A DNA stretch of 64,000 nt, from the NCBI RefSeq assembly GCF_016756315.1, contig NZ_AP024235.1, positions 2,976,001 to 3,040,000 of the forward strand. The letters are read 5' to 3'. Origin of the DNA: Alteromonas sp. KC3. Lineage in GTDB: Bacteria > Pseudomonadota > Gammaproteobacteria > Enterobacterales > Alteromonadaceae. The translations under genes and the position numbers were made by a program. This document shows, in pieces, positions 1 through 8,607 of the stretch (positions are counted from its first letter, which is position 1; every line of letters begins with the position of its first letter). The notes under the pieces were generated by a model. The model saw only the letters and a list, made by a program, of their open reading frames with translations. It was not told the origin of the DNA and did no database searches.

Positions 1-14
1 ATTTACACTCAACG

Positions 15-590
15 TTACGCAATGAGTGCAGACAGGTAATGTAAAAGCCCTGTACATTCTTTCTGCGCCAAAAAATACTGCTTCTGCGCTCCATCAACAG
101 GTAGTAGTTCCAACCACCTGTTGAGAACCCAGTTAGGGCAATCAAATTTTGGGGCATCGTATAAAGATGCAAGTTCTTCGTAATCGCTAAAAATCTCTTT
201 AAGCCGCTCGTCCATAGGCGCTAACTGTTGAGGTGCTAATGTACAGTCCCACTGCGACATTGGCTTGCATGTACCTGTGCGCAAACCATCTTTTTCGGTT
301 TGAATATCCGACACCTCGACTAACCTAGAACCAGCAACCTTTATGCCAAGCAACCCATCATCCAACATATCGAAGTCAACAACGTGTGCCATTGTTCCTA
401 TTTTATGAATATGTTCATTGAGGTCTTTATCGCCGCTGGCATTGAGCATACACATTACAAAGCCTTTGTTTTCAGCGCATGCCTCTTTGACCATCCTCAA
501 GTATCGCGGCTCGAAAATACGCAGCGCCATACGTCCCTCAGGTAAGAGATGCGCAGACAATGGAAATAATGGAAATCGATCTTCACTCAT
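15..590 (-). CDS. Lon-substrate-binding (LON N-terminal) domain protein
   Basis: A 191-residue protein consisting essentially of the N-terminal substrate-binding domain of Lon proteases, with no AAA+ or Ser-Lys protease domain. The N-terminus has the typical LFPLSAHLLPEG start followed by LRIFEPRYLRMV, the hallmark strand and helix of this fold. Stand-alone LON-domain proteins are widespread in proteobacteria and their function is not settled; substrate or peptide binding is only inferred from Lon. It is transcribed divergently from the lipid-modification operon that starts at 866. Family assignment is confident, role unknown. Confidence 0.85.
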   Translation of the reverse strand: MSEDRFPLFPLSAHLLPEGRMALRIFEPRYLRMVKEACAENKGFVMCMLNASGDKDLNEHIHKIGTMAHVVDFDMLDDGLLGIKVAGSRLVEVSDIQTEKDGLRTGTCKPMSQWDCTLAPQQLAPMDERLKEIFSDYEELASLYDAPKFDCPNWVLNRWLELLPVDGAQKQYFLAQKECTGLLHYLSALIA

Positions 591-865
591 AAATTACACT
601 TCCGAAAACACGAAATTACCTACGCAAGTGGGTACGAATTGGATCGAATGTGAAAAATTTTCACACTTTCGCTTTAAAACGTGATCTCTTAGCAACTAGA
701 CACTGTATTGTGAACAAAGAATAAAAAAATGAAATAACTAAATCAAAGACTTGCACTGCGCACAAAAAAACACCAACCTAAAAATTGCAAATACTTAGGT
801 TTTAATTGCAGGTTAGACTTTTGGTTAATTTTTTAATGTAACCGCTCGTTTAGAGGGAAAGCTGG
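591..865. promoter_or_regulatory. Divergent intergenic region with a 15-nt palindrome
   Basis: This AT-rich region separates the LON-domain gene from the five-gene lipid operon and must hold both promoters. At 650-664 lies a perfect inverted repeat, GTGAAAA-A-TTTTCAC, which has the size and symmetry of a regulator operator. I could not define a convincing sigma-70 promoter. A TGATC-like element occurs at 682 but no matching -10 is clear. Confidence 0.4.
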
Positions 866-1297
866 ATGGATGTCATCAGTCGTTTTTGTAAAATTTACAC
901 AGATATTTGTCAAATTTCTCCCGATGATTTGGCGTCTATCTATTCAGATAACATTCTTTTCATCGACCCCATAACAACACATCAGGGTCTGACAGAAGTT
1001 AAGCAGTACTTTGCCAATTTACTTACCCAAGCAGAGAGCTGCAAATTCGACATCGCCCATATTTTAGAGTGCGCAGTCAACGACTCCTCGGTAACCCATA
1101 TTGCTAATTGGACAATGACACTTACGCTTACAAAAGGTAAAAAAATAATCACTCTTGATGGCACTACGCAACTCGGCATTAAAGATGACATTATTGTTTA
1201 CCACAAAGATTACTACGATGTGGGCGAAATGGTGTATGAGCACGTACCTGTATTAGGTTTTGTTATCAAAAAAATAAAAGGCAGACTTGCATCGTGA
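866..1297 (+). CDS. NTF2-like / SnoaL-like family protein
   Basis: A 143-residue protein resembling the nuclear transport factor 2 / SnoaL cone fold: an N-terminal helix with a YSDNILFIDPI segment, then alternating strands with the pattern WTMTLT and LDGTTQLGIKDD. Proteins of this fold are small-ligand enzymes or binding proteins. The start ATG follows a GAGGGA ribosome-binding site. Its stop overlaps the GTG start of the next gene (GTGA), so it is translationally coupled to the SDR and belongs to the operon running to the CFA-type methyltransferase. Its precise activity is unknown; the context suggests a role in the same lipid modification. Confidence 0.75.
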   Translation: MDVISRFCKIYTDICQISPDDLASIYSDNILFIDPITTHQGLTEVKQYFANLLTQAESCKFDIAHILECAVNDSSVTHIANWTMTLTLTKGKKIITLDGTTQLGIKDDIIVYHKDYYDVGEMVYEHVPVLGFVIKKIKGRLAS

Positions 1298-2010
1298 AGA
1301 CACTCCTTATTACAGGCGCAACATCAGGCATCGGCAAAGCGTTGGCAGAACACGCAGCGGATAGTGGCTACAACGTAATTGCTTGCGGACGCAATAAGAA
1401 CGTATTGGACAGATTAAGTGAACATACAAACATTCAAGCCTGCCAATTCGATGTCACATCACTAGAAGCAACACGTGAAGCACTTCGTACTCAGACATTT
1501 GACGTCGCCATATTAAACGCAGGCACATGCGAATACGTCGATGTTGAGGACTTTGAGCCTGACATGTTTAGGCGTGTATTTGAACCAAACTTCTTTGGTG
1601 TTGTTCACTGCGTCGATGCCATTTTGCCTATTCTTAAAAAAGGCAACAAAGTAGTTATCGTAGACAGCATGGCGCGACTGCTTCCCTTTACCCGCTCTCA
1701 AGCATACGGCGCAAGTAAAGCCGCTCTACATTATTTTACGAAGTCGCTTGAAGTTGATTTACACGACAAGGGTATTGACGTTCAAGCTGTATCCCCTGGA
1801 TTTGTTGAAACGCCGTTGACTGACAAAAACGATTTTGAAATGCCAATGAAGATAACCGCCAGCGAAGCAGCTAAAGCGATGCTTAAAGGTATCGAAAGTA
1901 ACAAGCAAACGGTTTTTTTTCCTCGCTTGTTTGGGCTCATTTTACGATTTATGCACATATTACCAACGCCAATTCAAAAACGATTGTCTTTGGCAATGAG
2001 AGAAAAATAA
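1294..2010 (+). CDS. Short-chain dehydrogenase/reductase (SDR)
   Basis: A classical SDR of 238 residues. The nucleotide-binding motif TGATSGIG is at residues 7-14, NAG at 75-77, and the catalytic Ser125, Tyr138 and Lys142 (YGASK) are present. It would oxidise or reduce a hydroxyl or keto group with NAD(P)(H); the substrate cannot be read from sequence. It starts with GTG overlapping the preceding stop codon and is followed 14 nt later by the FAD oxidoreductase. An SDR commonly accompanies the FAD-oxidoreductase/DUF1365/CFA-synthase trio in gammaproteobacteria, so a lipid or fatty-acyl substrate is inferred. Confidence 0.88.
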   Translation: MKTLLITGATSGIGKALAEHAADSGYNVIACGRNKNVLDRLSEHTNIQACQFDVTSLEATREALRTQTFDVAILNAGTCEYVDVEDFEPDMFRRVFEPNFFGVVHCVDAILPILKKGNKVVIVDSMARLLPFTRSQAYGASKAALHYFTKSLEVDLHDKGIDVQAVSPGFVETPLTDKNDFEMPMKITASEAAKAMLKGIESNKQTVFFPRLFGLILRFMHILPTPIQKRLSLAMREK

Positions 2011-2024
2011 TAAGAGAATTACTG

Positions 2025-3290
2025 ATGACTAAAGAAATAGCCATTATTGGTACTGGCATTTCGGGCTTAACCTGCGCCCACTTACTAAACAAACAGAATA
2101 ACATAACTGTTTATGAAGCGAATAATTACATTGGTGGGCACACTGCCACTAAACAAATCACAGACGATGGCGAGGTTCACAACATCGACACAGGCTTCAT
2201 CGTTTTTAATGATTGGACTTACCCCAATTTTATCAAGCTTATAACGTCATTAGGTGTAGAGTACCAACCTACTGAAATGAGCTTCTCCGTCACTAGCGAA
2301 AAAGCTAACATTGAGTACAACGGCAACAATATAAACAGTTTGTTTGCACAACGGCGCAATATATTGCGCCCTCGTTTTTGGCGAATTGTGCGTGACATAT
2401 TAAAGTTCAATAAAGCGTGTAAGCAAATGGTTGCTGATAAGCGAGATACGTCTTTATTAACACTTCAGGATATTATCGAAGAGCTTCAACTGAGTGATGA
2501 TTTCGCACGGTACTATATTCTACCAATGTGTGCGGCAATATGGTCGAGCAGTTTAGAGCAAACTCGACGTTTCCCTCTGACCTTCTTCCTGCAGTTTTTC
2601 AATAATCACGGGCTATTAAACATCACAGATCGCCCTCAGTGGTACACAATAAAAGGCGGTTCAAGTGAATATATTCCCCCCCTTGTCGCCGCTTTTAAAG
2701 ATAAAATTAAGCTATCAACGGCCGTGGTATCAGTGTCAAAACACGAAGGCAAGTGGCGAGTGGTTGATGCACAAAACAACAGCGCGTTGTTCGACGATAT
2801 AATCTTTGCTTGTCATAGCGACCAAGCATTGCACATGATTGCTGAACCAAGTGATTGGCATAAACAGGTATTGGGCAATATTCCATACGCGAATAACGAT
2901 GTAGTGATGCATAAAGACACTCACCAACTTCCTAAACGAAAGCTTGCTTGGGCCAGCTGGAATTATCGTTTAAAGGAAGACAGTAGCGAAGAAATGCGTC
3001 CAGCTTCAGTGACCTATAATATGAACATTTTACAACGTCTCTCTGTGCCTTCGACTTACTGCGTGACACTCAACAACACATCAAGCATCGATAACGATAC
3101 GATATTAGGCCAATATGACTATGCGCACCCTCAGTACAGTAGCGAAATGGTCGAGGCGCAGAAACAAAGAGGAAAGATTTGCGGCGTTGATAACCTTCAT
3201 TTTTGCGGCGCTTATTGGTACAACGGATTCCATGAAGATGGTGTTAGAAGCGCACTAGATGTGTGTGAACGCTTTGGTGAAACACTGTGA
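2025..3290 (+). CDS. FAD-dependent amine-oxidase-like oxidoreductase
   Basis: A 421-residue flavoprotein with the dinucleotide-binding motif GTGISG at residues 9-14, then a VYEANNYIGGH segment typical of amine oxidase/protoporphyrinogen-oxidase-like enzymes, and a C-terminal FCGAYWYNGFHEDGVRSA motif that closes the FAD site. Members found beside DUF1365 and a CFA-synthase homologue have been linked to modification of membrane fatty acids, including furan fatty acid formation in Rhodobacter (the Ufa proteins); whether this one does that is inference. Its stop overlaps the GTG start of the DUF1365 gene, indicating translational coupling. Confidence 0.85.
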   Translation: MTKEIAIIGTGISGLTCAHLLNKQNNITVYEANNYIGGHTATKQITDDGEVHNIDTGFIVFNDWTYPNFIKLITSLGVEYQPTEMSFSVTSEKANIEYNGNNINSLFAQRRNILRPRFWRIVRDILKFNKACKQMVADKRDTSLLTLQDIIEELQLSDDFARYYILPMCAAIWSSSLEQTRRFPLTFFLQFFNNHGLLNITDRPQWYTIKGGSSEYIPPLVAAFKDKIKLSTAVVSVSKHEGKWRVVDAQNNSALFDDIIFACHSDQALHMIAEPSDWHKQVLGNIPYANNDVVMHKDTHQLPKRKLAWASWNYRLKEDSSEEMRPASVTYNMNILQRLSVPSTYCVTLNNTSSIDNDTILGQYDYAHPQYSSEMVEAQKQRGKICGVDNLHFCGAYWYNGFHEDGVRSALDVCERFGETL

Positions 3291-4030
3291 TAGAGAGCGC
3301 TATATATCGAGGAACGGTTTTCCATCAACGGTTTAAACCTACACAGCATAAATTCGACTACGACATTTATCTATTTTGGTTAAAACTTAGCGGCAATGAG
3401 CTTGAAACATTGGACAGTACCCTCTCACATTTTTCTACCTCCAAGAGAGCGCGAGCGCGTTTTAAGCGTTCAGATTACCTAGGAGATAAAGATGTGCCCC
3501 TTGCTCAAGCCGTACTGCAAAAAATGCAGTCTCTTAATAATAATGTTGCGCTAGAAGGCGATGTGTTCATGCTAGGACAAATTCGCATGTGGGGTTTGTA
3601 TTTCAGCCCGGTCAATTTCTATTATCTTCGCGATGACCAAGGCACATTCACGCATCTTCTTGCCGAAGTCAGTAACACACCTTGGAATGAGCGCCATCAC
3701 TATCTCGTAGATTTGAAGACACAAGCGCACACCGAAAAAGCTTTTCATGTCTCTCCTTTTAATCCGATGGATATGACCTATCACTGGCGAATTTCCCAAC
3801 CTAGCCATACACTTTCTTTAGCGATGGACTGCGTACGTGACGATAAAGAATTCAGTGCAGGTATAAACTTACAGAAATTTAAGCTTGATGAAGCGAATCT
3901 TTCTAATGCGATGAAACGTATTCCAAGTATGACCATTAAAACGATGGCGGGAATATACTGGCAAGCGCTTAAATTATTTTTAAAAAGAACGCCCTTGTAT
4001 TCACACCCAGAAAAGAGTCAGGAACAATAA
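3287..4030 (+). CDS. DUF1365 family protein
   Basis: A 247-residue DUF1365 protein. The N-terminal segment IYRGTVFHQRFKPTQHKFDYDIYLFWL and the central motif NFYYLRDDQG followed by EVSNTPWNERHHY are characteristic of the family. No catalytic activity is established for DUF1365; its constant association with an FAD oxidoreductase and a CFA-type methyltransferase points to acyl-lipid chemistry. It starts with GTG inside the end of the upstream gene and ends two bases before the methyltransferase ATG, so expression is probably tightly linked to both. Confidence 0.9.
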   Translation: MIESAIYRGTVFHQRFKPTQHKFDYDIYLFWLKLSGNELETLDSTLSHFSTSKRARARFKRSDYLGDKDVPLAQAVLQKMQSLNNNVALEGDVFMLGQIRMWGLYFSPVNFYYLRDDQGTFTHLLAEVSNTPWNERHHYLVDLKTQAHTEKAFHVSPFNPMDMTYHWRISQPSHTLSLAMDCVRDDKEFSAGINLQKFKLDEANLSNAMKRIPSMTIKTMAGIYWQALKLFLKRTPLYSHPEKSQEQ

Positions 4031-4032
4031 TA

Positions 4033-5286
4033 ATGTCTTTTGGTGAATCCGTACTACTCACAACTTCAGAGGTATCACTTGCTGATAAAGTGTGCCGAAA
4101 TCTATTTCTTCAATGCCTTAAGCAACTGCCTTTTGGTTGTCTTATTATTCAAGAATGCGGTGATGAGATCGCACGATTTGGCGACGACAATGATGAATTG
4201 CGCGCCACAGTGAATATTAAAGATATGAGCGCGTATCGGCGCTTGCTACTTGGTGGTAGTGTTGGTGCAGGCGAAGCGTTCATGGACGACCTTTGGGATA
4301 GTAACGATGTTACCTCGGTTGTGCGTATTTTCGCTCGAAACCTGCCCACATTAGATAAGTGGGAAAGTAAATTTAAATGGCTTTCTATGCCAATAAATAA
4401 ACTACAGCATTTCGCTCGACGCAATACCCGCGACCAAGCTAAAAAGAACATCGAAGCGCATTACGACCTTGGCAACAAATTGTATACGCGTTTTTTGGAC
4501 GACACCATGATGTATTCGTCGGCCATTTACCCCGACGCGAATACGTCACTCAATGCGGCACAAAATTATAAGCTGAAAACCATTTGTGACAAATTGCAGC
4601 TTAAAGAGAGCGACCACCTAATTGAGATTGGTACGGGCTGGGGCGGTCTTGCCGTCTATGCAGCTAAACACTATGGCTGCAAAGTAACCACAACCACTAT
4701 TTCAGAAGAACAACATGCGTGGGCACAAGAATGGATCGCCCGTGAAGGCCTATCAGACCGCGTTACCTTGCTGAAAAAAGACTACCGATTATTAGAAGGC
4801 AAATACGACAAGCTTGTCTCTATTGAAATGATTGAAGCGGTAGGCAAACAGTTCTTAGGTAACTTTTTCGAAAAATGCTCATCGCTTTTAAAAGATAATG
4901 GCCTGATGCTACTACAGTCTATTACCATTGATGATAGACGTTATGATAGCTACTCAAACAGCGTGGATTTTATTCAAAAGTACATTTTTCCAGGCGGCTT
5001 TTTACCATCGCAATATCAATTAAATGCCCATTTGAAAAAGCATACCGATATGATGATAAGAGATTTACATGATATTGGTATTGATTACGCAATGACATTG
5101 AATCATTGGTATGAAGCGTTTATATCAGCTAAAGACGAACTGCTAAAAGACGGTTATGACGAGCGCTTTATGCGTATGTGGACTTACTACTTGAAATATT
5201 GCGAAGGTGGGTTCCTTGAGCGCACGATAAGTACTGTACAACTTGTGGTGTCAAAACCACAGTTTAGAGCAACGCTCGCTCGCTAG
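4033..5286 (+). CDS. Cyclopropane-fatty-acyl-phospholipid synthase family methyltransferase
   Basis: A 417-residue SAM-dependent methyltransferase of the CFA/mycolic-acid-cyclopropane-synthase family. AHYDLGN (about residue 142-148) and the SAM-binding EIGTGWGG (198-205) are clear, and the length equals typical CFA synthases. The family transfers a methyl or methylene group to the double bond of phospholipid acyl chains. In operons with the FAD oxidoreductase and DUF1365 the product may be a methylated or further modified acyl chain rather than plain cyclopropane; I therefore do not assign cfa. It is the last gene before a strong terminator. Confidence 0.88.
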   Translation: MSFGESVLLTTSEVSLADKVCRNLFLQCLKQLPFGCLIIQECGDEIARFGDDNDELRATVNIKDMSAYRRLLLGGSVGAGEAFMDDLWDSNDVTSVVRIFARNLPTLDKWESKFKWLSMPINKLQHFARRNTRDQAKKNIEAHYDLGNKLYTRFLDDTMMYSSAIYPDANTSLNAAQNYKLKTICDKLQLKESDHLIEIGTGWGGLAVYAAKHYGCKVTTTTISEEQHAWAQEWIAREGLSDRVTLLKKDYRLLEGKYDKLVSIEMIEAVGKQFLGNFFEKCSSLLKDNGLMLLQSITIDDRRYDSYSNSVDFIQKYIFPGGFLPSQYQLNAHLKKHTDMMIRDLHDIGIDYAMTLNHWYEAFISAKDELLKDGYDERFMRMWTYYLKYCEGGFLERTISTVQLVVSKPQFRATLAR

Positions 5287-5307
5287 TAACAATCTATATT
5301 CTACACA

Positions 5308-5336
5308 AAAAACGGCGCTGAAAATGCGCCGTTTTT
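5308..5336. terminator. Bidirectional rho-independent terminator
   Basis: AAAAACGGCGC at 5308-5318 pairs with GCGCCGTTTTT at 5326-5336 around a 7-nt loop. A T-run follows the stem in both directions, serving the CFA-type gene (+) and pomB (-), which converge here. Confidence 0.85.
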
Positions 5337-5362
5337 GATTGTGCTCAATGAATTACTACTGC

Positions 5363-6292
5363 TTATTCATCTACGACTGAGATGGGCTTTGAGAGCATGG
5401 GCTTGCCTTGATTGATATTGATTTCTACCCGCCTATTTTTGGCCCTATCTTGAGCTGTAGTTGCATTTTCAACAACGGGAGCAGTATCGGCTTTGCCCAC
5501 TACAGACATTCGACTCTCATCAAAACCAGGCGCAGTGCGCATAGCCTCAGCAACCGCAACAGCACGCTGTGCTGACAAGTCCCAATTTGAACGATAAAGC
5601 TCATTGGCAATATGCTGCCCATCGCTATGTCCGGAAATTTCTATTTCGCCGGGTACATCGGCCAACAGTACACCAATCTTTCTTAAAACAGGTTGGAATT
5701 GTGGCTGTAAGAATGCAGAGCCTGCTGAGAAGGAACCATTTTCCTGAATACGTATGGTGATCTGCTGTCCCAACGACTCCATTTCTATAGAGCCATCCAA
5801 AATCTGCTTTTGAAGCTGCTGTGCAATTTTCTTCATCAATTCTGCAGTTTGTGTTTGTTCAGAGCTTTGTTCTGCCGACGATGCTGACTCATTGGCAGTT
5901 TGCTGAGATTGACCGCCACGTTGTTCACCGCGTTGCTTCTGACGACCACCTGCCGAGTCTTCATCGCCTGCTTGAAACTCTAACATCTGCTGTGTCATTT
6001 CAATGGTCTGCTGCTGAATAGATTCAATTGGCGTTGGGTCAGGTTTACCCGGTCTAAACTCCATGGCGATAACACTTGTTCCTTTCGGAATGTCTTTAAC
6101 CTCAATTTTATTTTGCACACCAAAGGCGAACTTCATTGAGCCCGCAATTTGCTTAAACTTGAGGACATCCATTTCGGAGAATGACAGAAGTAACACGAAG
6201 AAGCACATCAGCAGAGACATAAGGTCTGCAAATGTTCCCATCCAAGCGGGCAGCCCCTCGGGGGGGCATTTTGGGCATTCTTCTTCGGCCAT
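5363..6292 (-). CDS. pomB: Flagellar motor protein PomB (MotB family)
   Basis: Stator subunit that, with PomA, conducts ions and anchors the torque generator to peptidoglycan. The cytoplasmic N-terminus ECPKCPPEG leads into one membrane helix carrying the essential ion-binding aspartate (Asp23, in TFADLMSLL). A Gln/Ser/Glu-rich linker of roughly residues 110-150 precedes the C-terminal OmpA-like peptidoglycan-binding domain (EISGHSDG and NWDLSAQRA). Length and N-terminus match sodium-driven Vibrio PomB better than E. coli MotB. Its ATG overlaps the last base of the pomA stop, giving a pomA-pomB operon. Sodium dependence is inferred from similarity. Confidence 0.92.
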   Translation of the reverse strand: MAEEECPKCPPEGLPAWMGTFADLMSLLMCFFVLLLSFSEMDVLKFKQIAGSMKFAFGVQNKIEVKDIPKGTSVIAMEFRPGKPDPTPIESIQQQTIEMTQQMLEFQAGDEDSAGGRQKQRGEQRGGQSQQTANESASSAEQSSEQTQTAELMKKIAQQLQKQILDGSIEMESLGQQITIRIQENGSFSAGSAFLQPQFQPVLRKIGVLLADVPGEIEISGHSDGQHIANELYRSNWDLSAQRAVAVAEAMRTAPGFDESRMSVVGKADTAPVVENATTAQDRAKNRRVEININQGKPMLSKPISVVDE

Positions 6293-7053
6293 TATTCTTC
6301 CTCGGCAGCACCGCGTTTGCTAGCTGCAAGATAGTTCTTCAAAACACCTTCAATTACACGTGGATTTTGACCATCAGCAATACCGACAATACCGTCTAAT
6401 ACGAGACTCTGATTGAGCTTTTCCTCACCTGCGCGTACAGCAAGTTTAAATGCAATAGGTAAACACACTACGTTGGCAAAGAAGGCACCATATAGCGTAG
6501 TCAAAAGTGCTACCGCCATTGCAGGGCCGATAGCCTTGGGGTCATCCATGTTAGACAGCATGGCCACAAGACCAATTAGGGTACCTATCATCCCCATTGC
6601 TGGCGCTACGTCTCCCATACCTTTGAAGATAGATGCGCCGAAGTCATGCCGTTCGCTTGTCATTGCGATGTCTTTGGATAAGGTTGCACGAACCACTTCA
6701 ATATCGTGTCCGTCAACTAGCATGTCTACGCCTTTTTGCATAAATTCATTCGATATCTCAGCTTCTTCGAGTGCTAGAAACCCACCTTTACGCGCCGCAT
6801 CTGCCATTTCTACGATTTTTTCGATAAGCTCTTCTGGCGACTCAATTTTGAACATAAAGGCCTTACCCGCCACCTTACCTGCGCCAAAGAATTGGCCAAG
6901 GGTAAACTGAGATAAGACTACGAATAAGGTTCCACCGAAAACGATAAGTATAGATTGCACGTCTATGAACATGCTCATGCTGCCGCCTAATATCATAGCC
7001 ATTACTATGAAACCGATGGCGCCCAACATACCTATGACGGTTGCTAAATCCAC
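6292..7053 (-). CDS. pomA: Flagellar motor protein PomA (MotA family)
   Basis: A 253-residue stator subunit, the same length as Vibrio PomA, with four membrane helices. The segment DVAPAMGMIGTLIGLVAMLSNMDDPKAIGPAMAVALLTTLYGA, shown here only by its ends (DVAPAMG and TTLYGA), is nearly identical to Vibrio PomA and includes the third and fourth helices lining the ion path. The cytoplasmic loop holds GGFLALEEAEI. The start is GTG, preceded by GAGGAAGAGTGA. A candidate flagellar sigma-28 promoter lies about 50 nt upstream. Together with pomB it forms the torque-generating unit of polar flagella. Confidence 0.93.
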   Translation of the reverse strand: MDLATVIGMLGAIGFIVMAMILGGSMSMFIDVQSILIVFGGTLFVVLSQFTLGQFFGAGKVAGKAFMFKIESPEELIEKIVEMADAARKGGFLALEEAEISNEFMQKGVDMLVDGHDIEVVRATLSKDIAMTSERHDFGASIFKGMGDVAPAMGMIGTLIGLVAMLSNMDDPKAIGPAMAVALLTTLYGAFFANVVCLPIAFKLAVRAGEEKLNQSLVLDGIVGIADGQNPRVIEGVLKNYLAASKRGAAEEE

Positions 7054-7412
7054 TCACTCTTCCTCATTTATGTGCAGACAGTGCTATTGATGTACATGTA
7101 TTCTATCGGCAAAGTATTAAAATACTAAAACGACATTATTGAAAAATATCACATTTATTTCAGTGTGGTAGCAATTTGCAAAAGGAATGCAACGCTGATT
7201 GCGTTAAACAATGTTTCGCATTACCACCTATTTTGAGGACTATAGCACATTTAATTTGGTACGCCCTTTTACCTTTCACAGCCCACTGAGTTTACCGATT
7301 GTTCGATTTTTGCATCGTTATAGGCAATATACGGACAAACCATTTGACCCATGTGCACCCCTCAGTTAATGTGCGCGTACATGTAATTTGGCCACAAAAT
7401 TGAGTGAATTTT
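7054..7412. other. 359-nt intergenic region between pomA and xseB
   Basis: Divergent region. Besides the sigma-28-like element for pomA it contains a small palindrome AGTATT-AA-AATACT at 7113-7126, overlapping that promoter. The xseB-ispA-dxs promoter must lie in 7250-7400, but I see no strong consensus hexamers. No coding potential is evident. Confidence 0.5.
7103..7129 (-). promoter_or_regulatory. Candidate sigma-28 (FliA) promoter for pomAB
   Basis: On the minus strand GCCGATAG (7110-7103) matches seven of eight bases of the sigma-28 -10 element GCCGATAA. Exactly 11 nt upstream, TTTAGTAT (7129-7122) matches five of eight bases of the -35 element TAAAGTTT. Predicted transcription would start some 40-45 nt before the pomA GTG. 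Flagellar stator genes are typical FliA targets. Confidence 0.55.
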
Positions 7413-7655
7413 ATGACGACTGAAAAAGACGCAACTTCTTTTGAAGAAACCCTTGCGGAATTAGAAGCCATCGTGAACGATATGGAAAACGGTGACTTGC
7501 CACTCAATGTAGCATTGGAAAAGTTCGAACGCGGAATCGCATTATCTCGCCAAGGCCAAAAGTCGCTTGAAAATGCTGAGCAAAAAGTAAAGATACTGCT
7601 TAGCGAGCAAGGTAACGACACGTTAAAAACGCTTCCTGAAAGTGAACAACCTTAA
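7413..7655 (+). CDS. xseB: Exodeoxyribonuclease VII small subunit
   Basis: An 80-residue XseB, equal in length to the E. coli protein, with the family core [23 protein letters not shown] (two helices that form the XseA-binding hairpin) and [26 protein letters not shown]. With XseA, encoded outside this window, it makes the single-strand-specific exonuclease VII. I chose the ATG at 7413; an in-frame GTG at 7404 is possible, but TGAGTGA just upstream is better placed as the ribosome-binding site for 7413. First gene of the conserved xseB-ispA-dxs operon. Confidence 0.93.
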   Translation: MTTEKDATSFEETLAELEAIVNDMENGDLPLNVALEKFERGIALSRQGQKSLENAEQKVKILLSEQGNDTLKTLPESEQP

Positions 7656-7684
7656 ATCGTTCATTTTTAACTAACAGGTAATCT

Positions 7685-8575
7685 ATGAATTTTTCTGCTT
7701 TGCATCAGCAAGTGAAACAACAGACTGATGCATCTCTTCTTACACTAATTGACGAGTTACCCGATTACGCTCCGCGACTAAAAGACGCAATGCGTCACGC
7801 GTTGCTCGCCGGCGGTAAGCGCATGCGTCCGCTTCTTGTTCAGGTAGTGGGCAACACGCTAGACGTGCCAAAGAAAGACCAAATGGCGATTAGTATGGCC
7901 ATCGAGTGTATTCATGCGTATTCCTTAGTGCACGATGATCTGCCAGCCATGGACGACGATGACCTGCGCCGCGGCATGCCTACCTGTCATATTGCCTTTG
8001 ACGAAGCCACGGCAATTCTTGCTGGTGATGCGCTCCAGTCACTTGCTTTTAGTGTGCTAGCAGATGCGCCACTTAGCAATTATGCACAAACTAAGCGCAG
8101 TAACTTGCTTTCTATTCTTGCAAAAAGTGCTGGCTATTTGGGCATGTGTGGTGGCCAGGCGATAGACCTGGCAAGTACGGGCAAAACCATTTCACTCGAA
8201 GAATTAAAACAGCTGCATAAATTAAAAACAGGTGCGCTGTTGAAAGCGTGTATAGAAATGATAGCTACAGTGAGCGAAGACCTTACTGTGCAAGCTCAGG
8301 CCGATTTAATGGCATACGCGGCTGATATAGGTCTGGCATTTCAAGTTCAAGACGATATTCTTGACGTTGAAGGCAGTAGTGAGCAGTTAGGAAAACCTGC
8401 AGGCTCAGATCAGGCACTTGGCAAGAACACGTTTCCCGCCAAGTTGGGCCTAGATGGCGCCAAGCAAGAGTTAGAAGTTCTTCATAATAATGCACTTCAA
8501 GCCTTGTCGCGTTTACCCTACAATACAGACAGTTTAATTGCGTTTAGCGAGCTTTTGGTAAAACGCGACCACTAG
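7685..8575 (+). CDS. ispA: Farnesyl diphosphate synthase
   Basis: A 296-residue short-chain trans-prenyltransferase that condenses DMAPP/GPP with IPP to farnesyl diphosphate for quinones, undecaprenyl phosphate and other isoprenoids. The first aspartate-rich motif is visible as [16 protein letters not shown] and the second as [18 protein letters not shown] near the N-terminus binds IPP. It sits between xseB and dxs as in E. coli, with 29 nt and 32 nt spacing, implying a single transcript. Confidence 0.95.
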   Translation: MNFSALHQQVKQQTDASLLTLIDELPDYAPRLKDAMRHALLAGGKRMRPLLVQVVGNTLDVPKKDQMAISMAIECIHAYSLVHDDLPAMDDDDLRRGMPTCHIAFDEATAILAGDALQSLAFSVLADAPLSNYAQTKRSNLLSILAKSAGYLGMCGGQAIDLASTGKTISLEELKQLHKLKTGALLKACIEMIATVSEDLTVQAQADLMAYAADIGLAFQVQDDILDVEGSSEQLGKPAGSDQALGKNTFPAKLGLDGAKQELEVLHNNALQALSRLPYNTDSLIAFSELLVKRDH

Positions 8576-8607
8576 CCACGCGCCATGTTGAAAAAGATAA
8601 TAAGTAC

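Noticed and set aside
6413-6910. 165-codon plus-strand frame opposite pomA
   Set aside because: Its translation is a low-complexity Ser/Pro/Ala string, and pomA on the other strand is unmistakable. It is a shadow frame.
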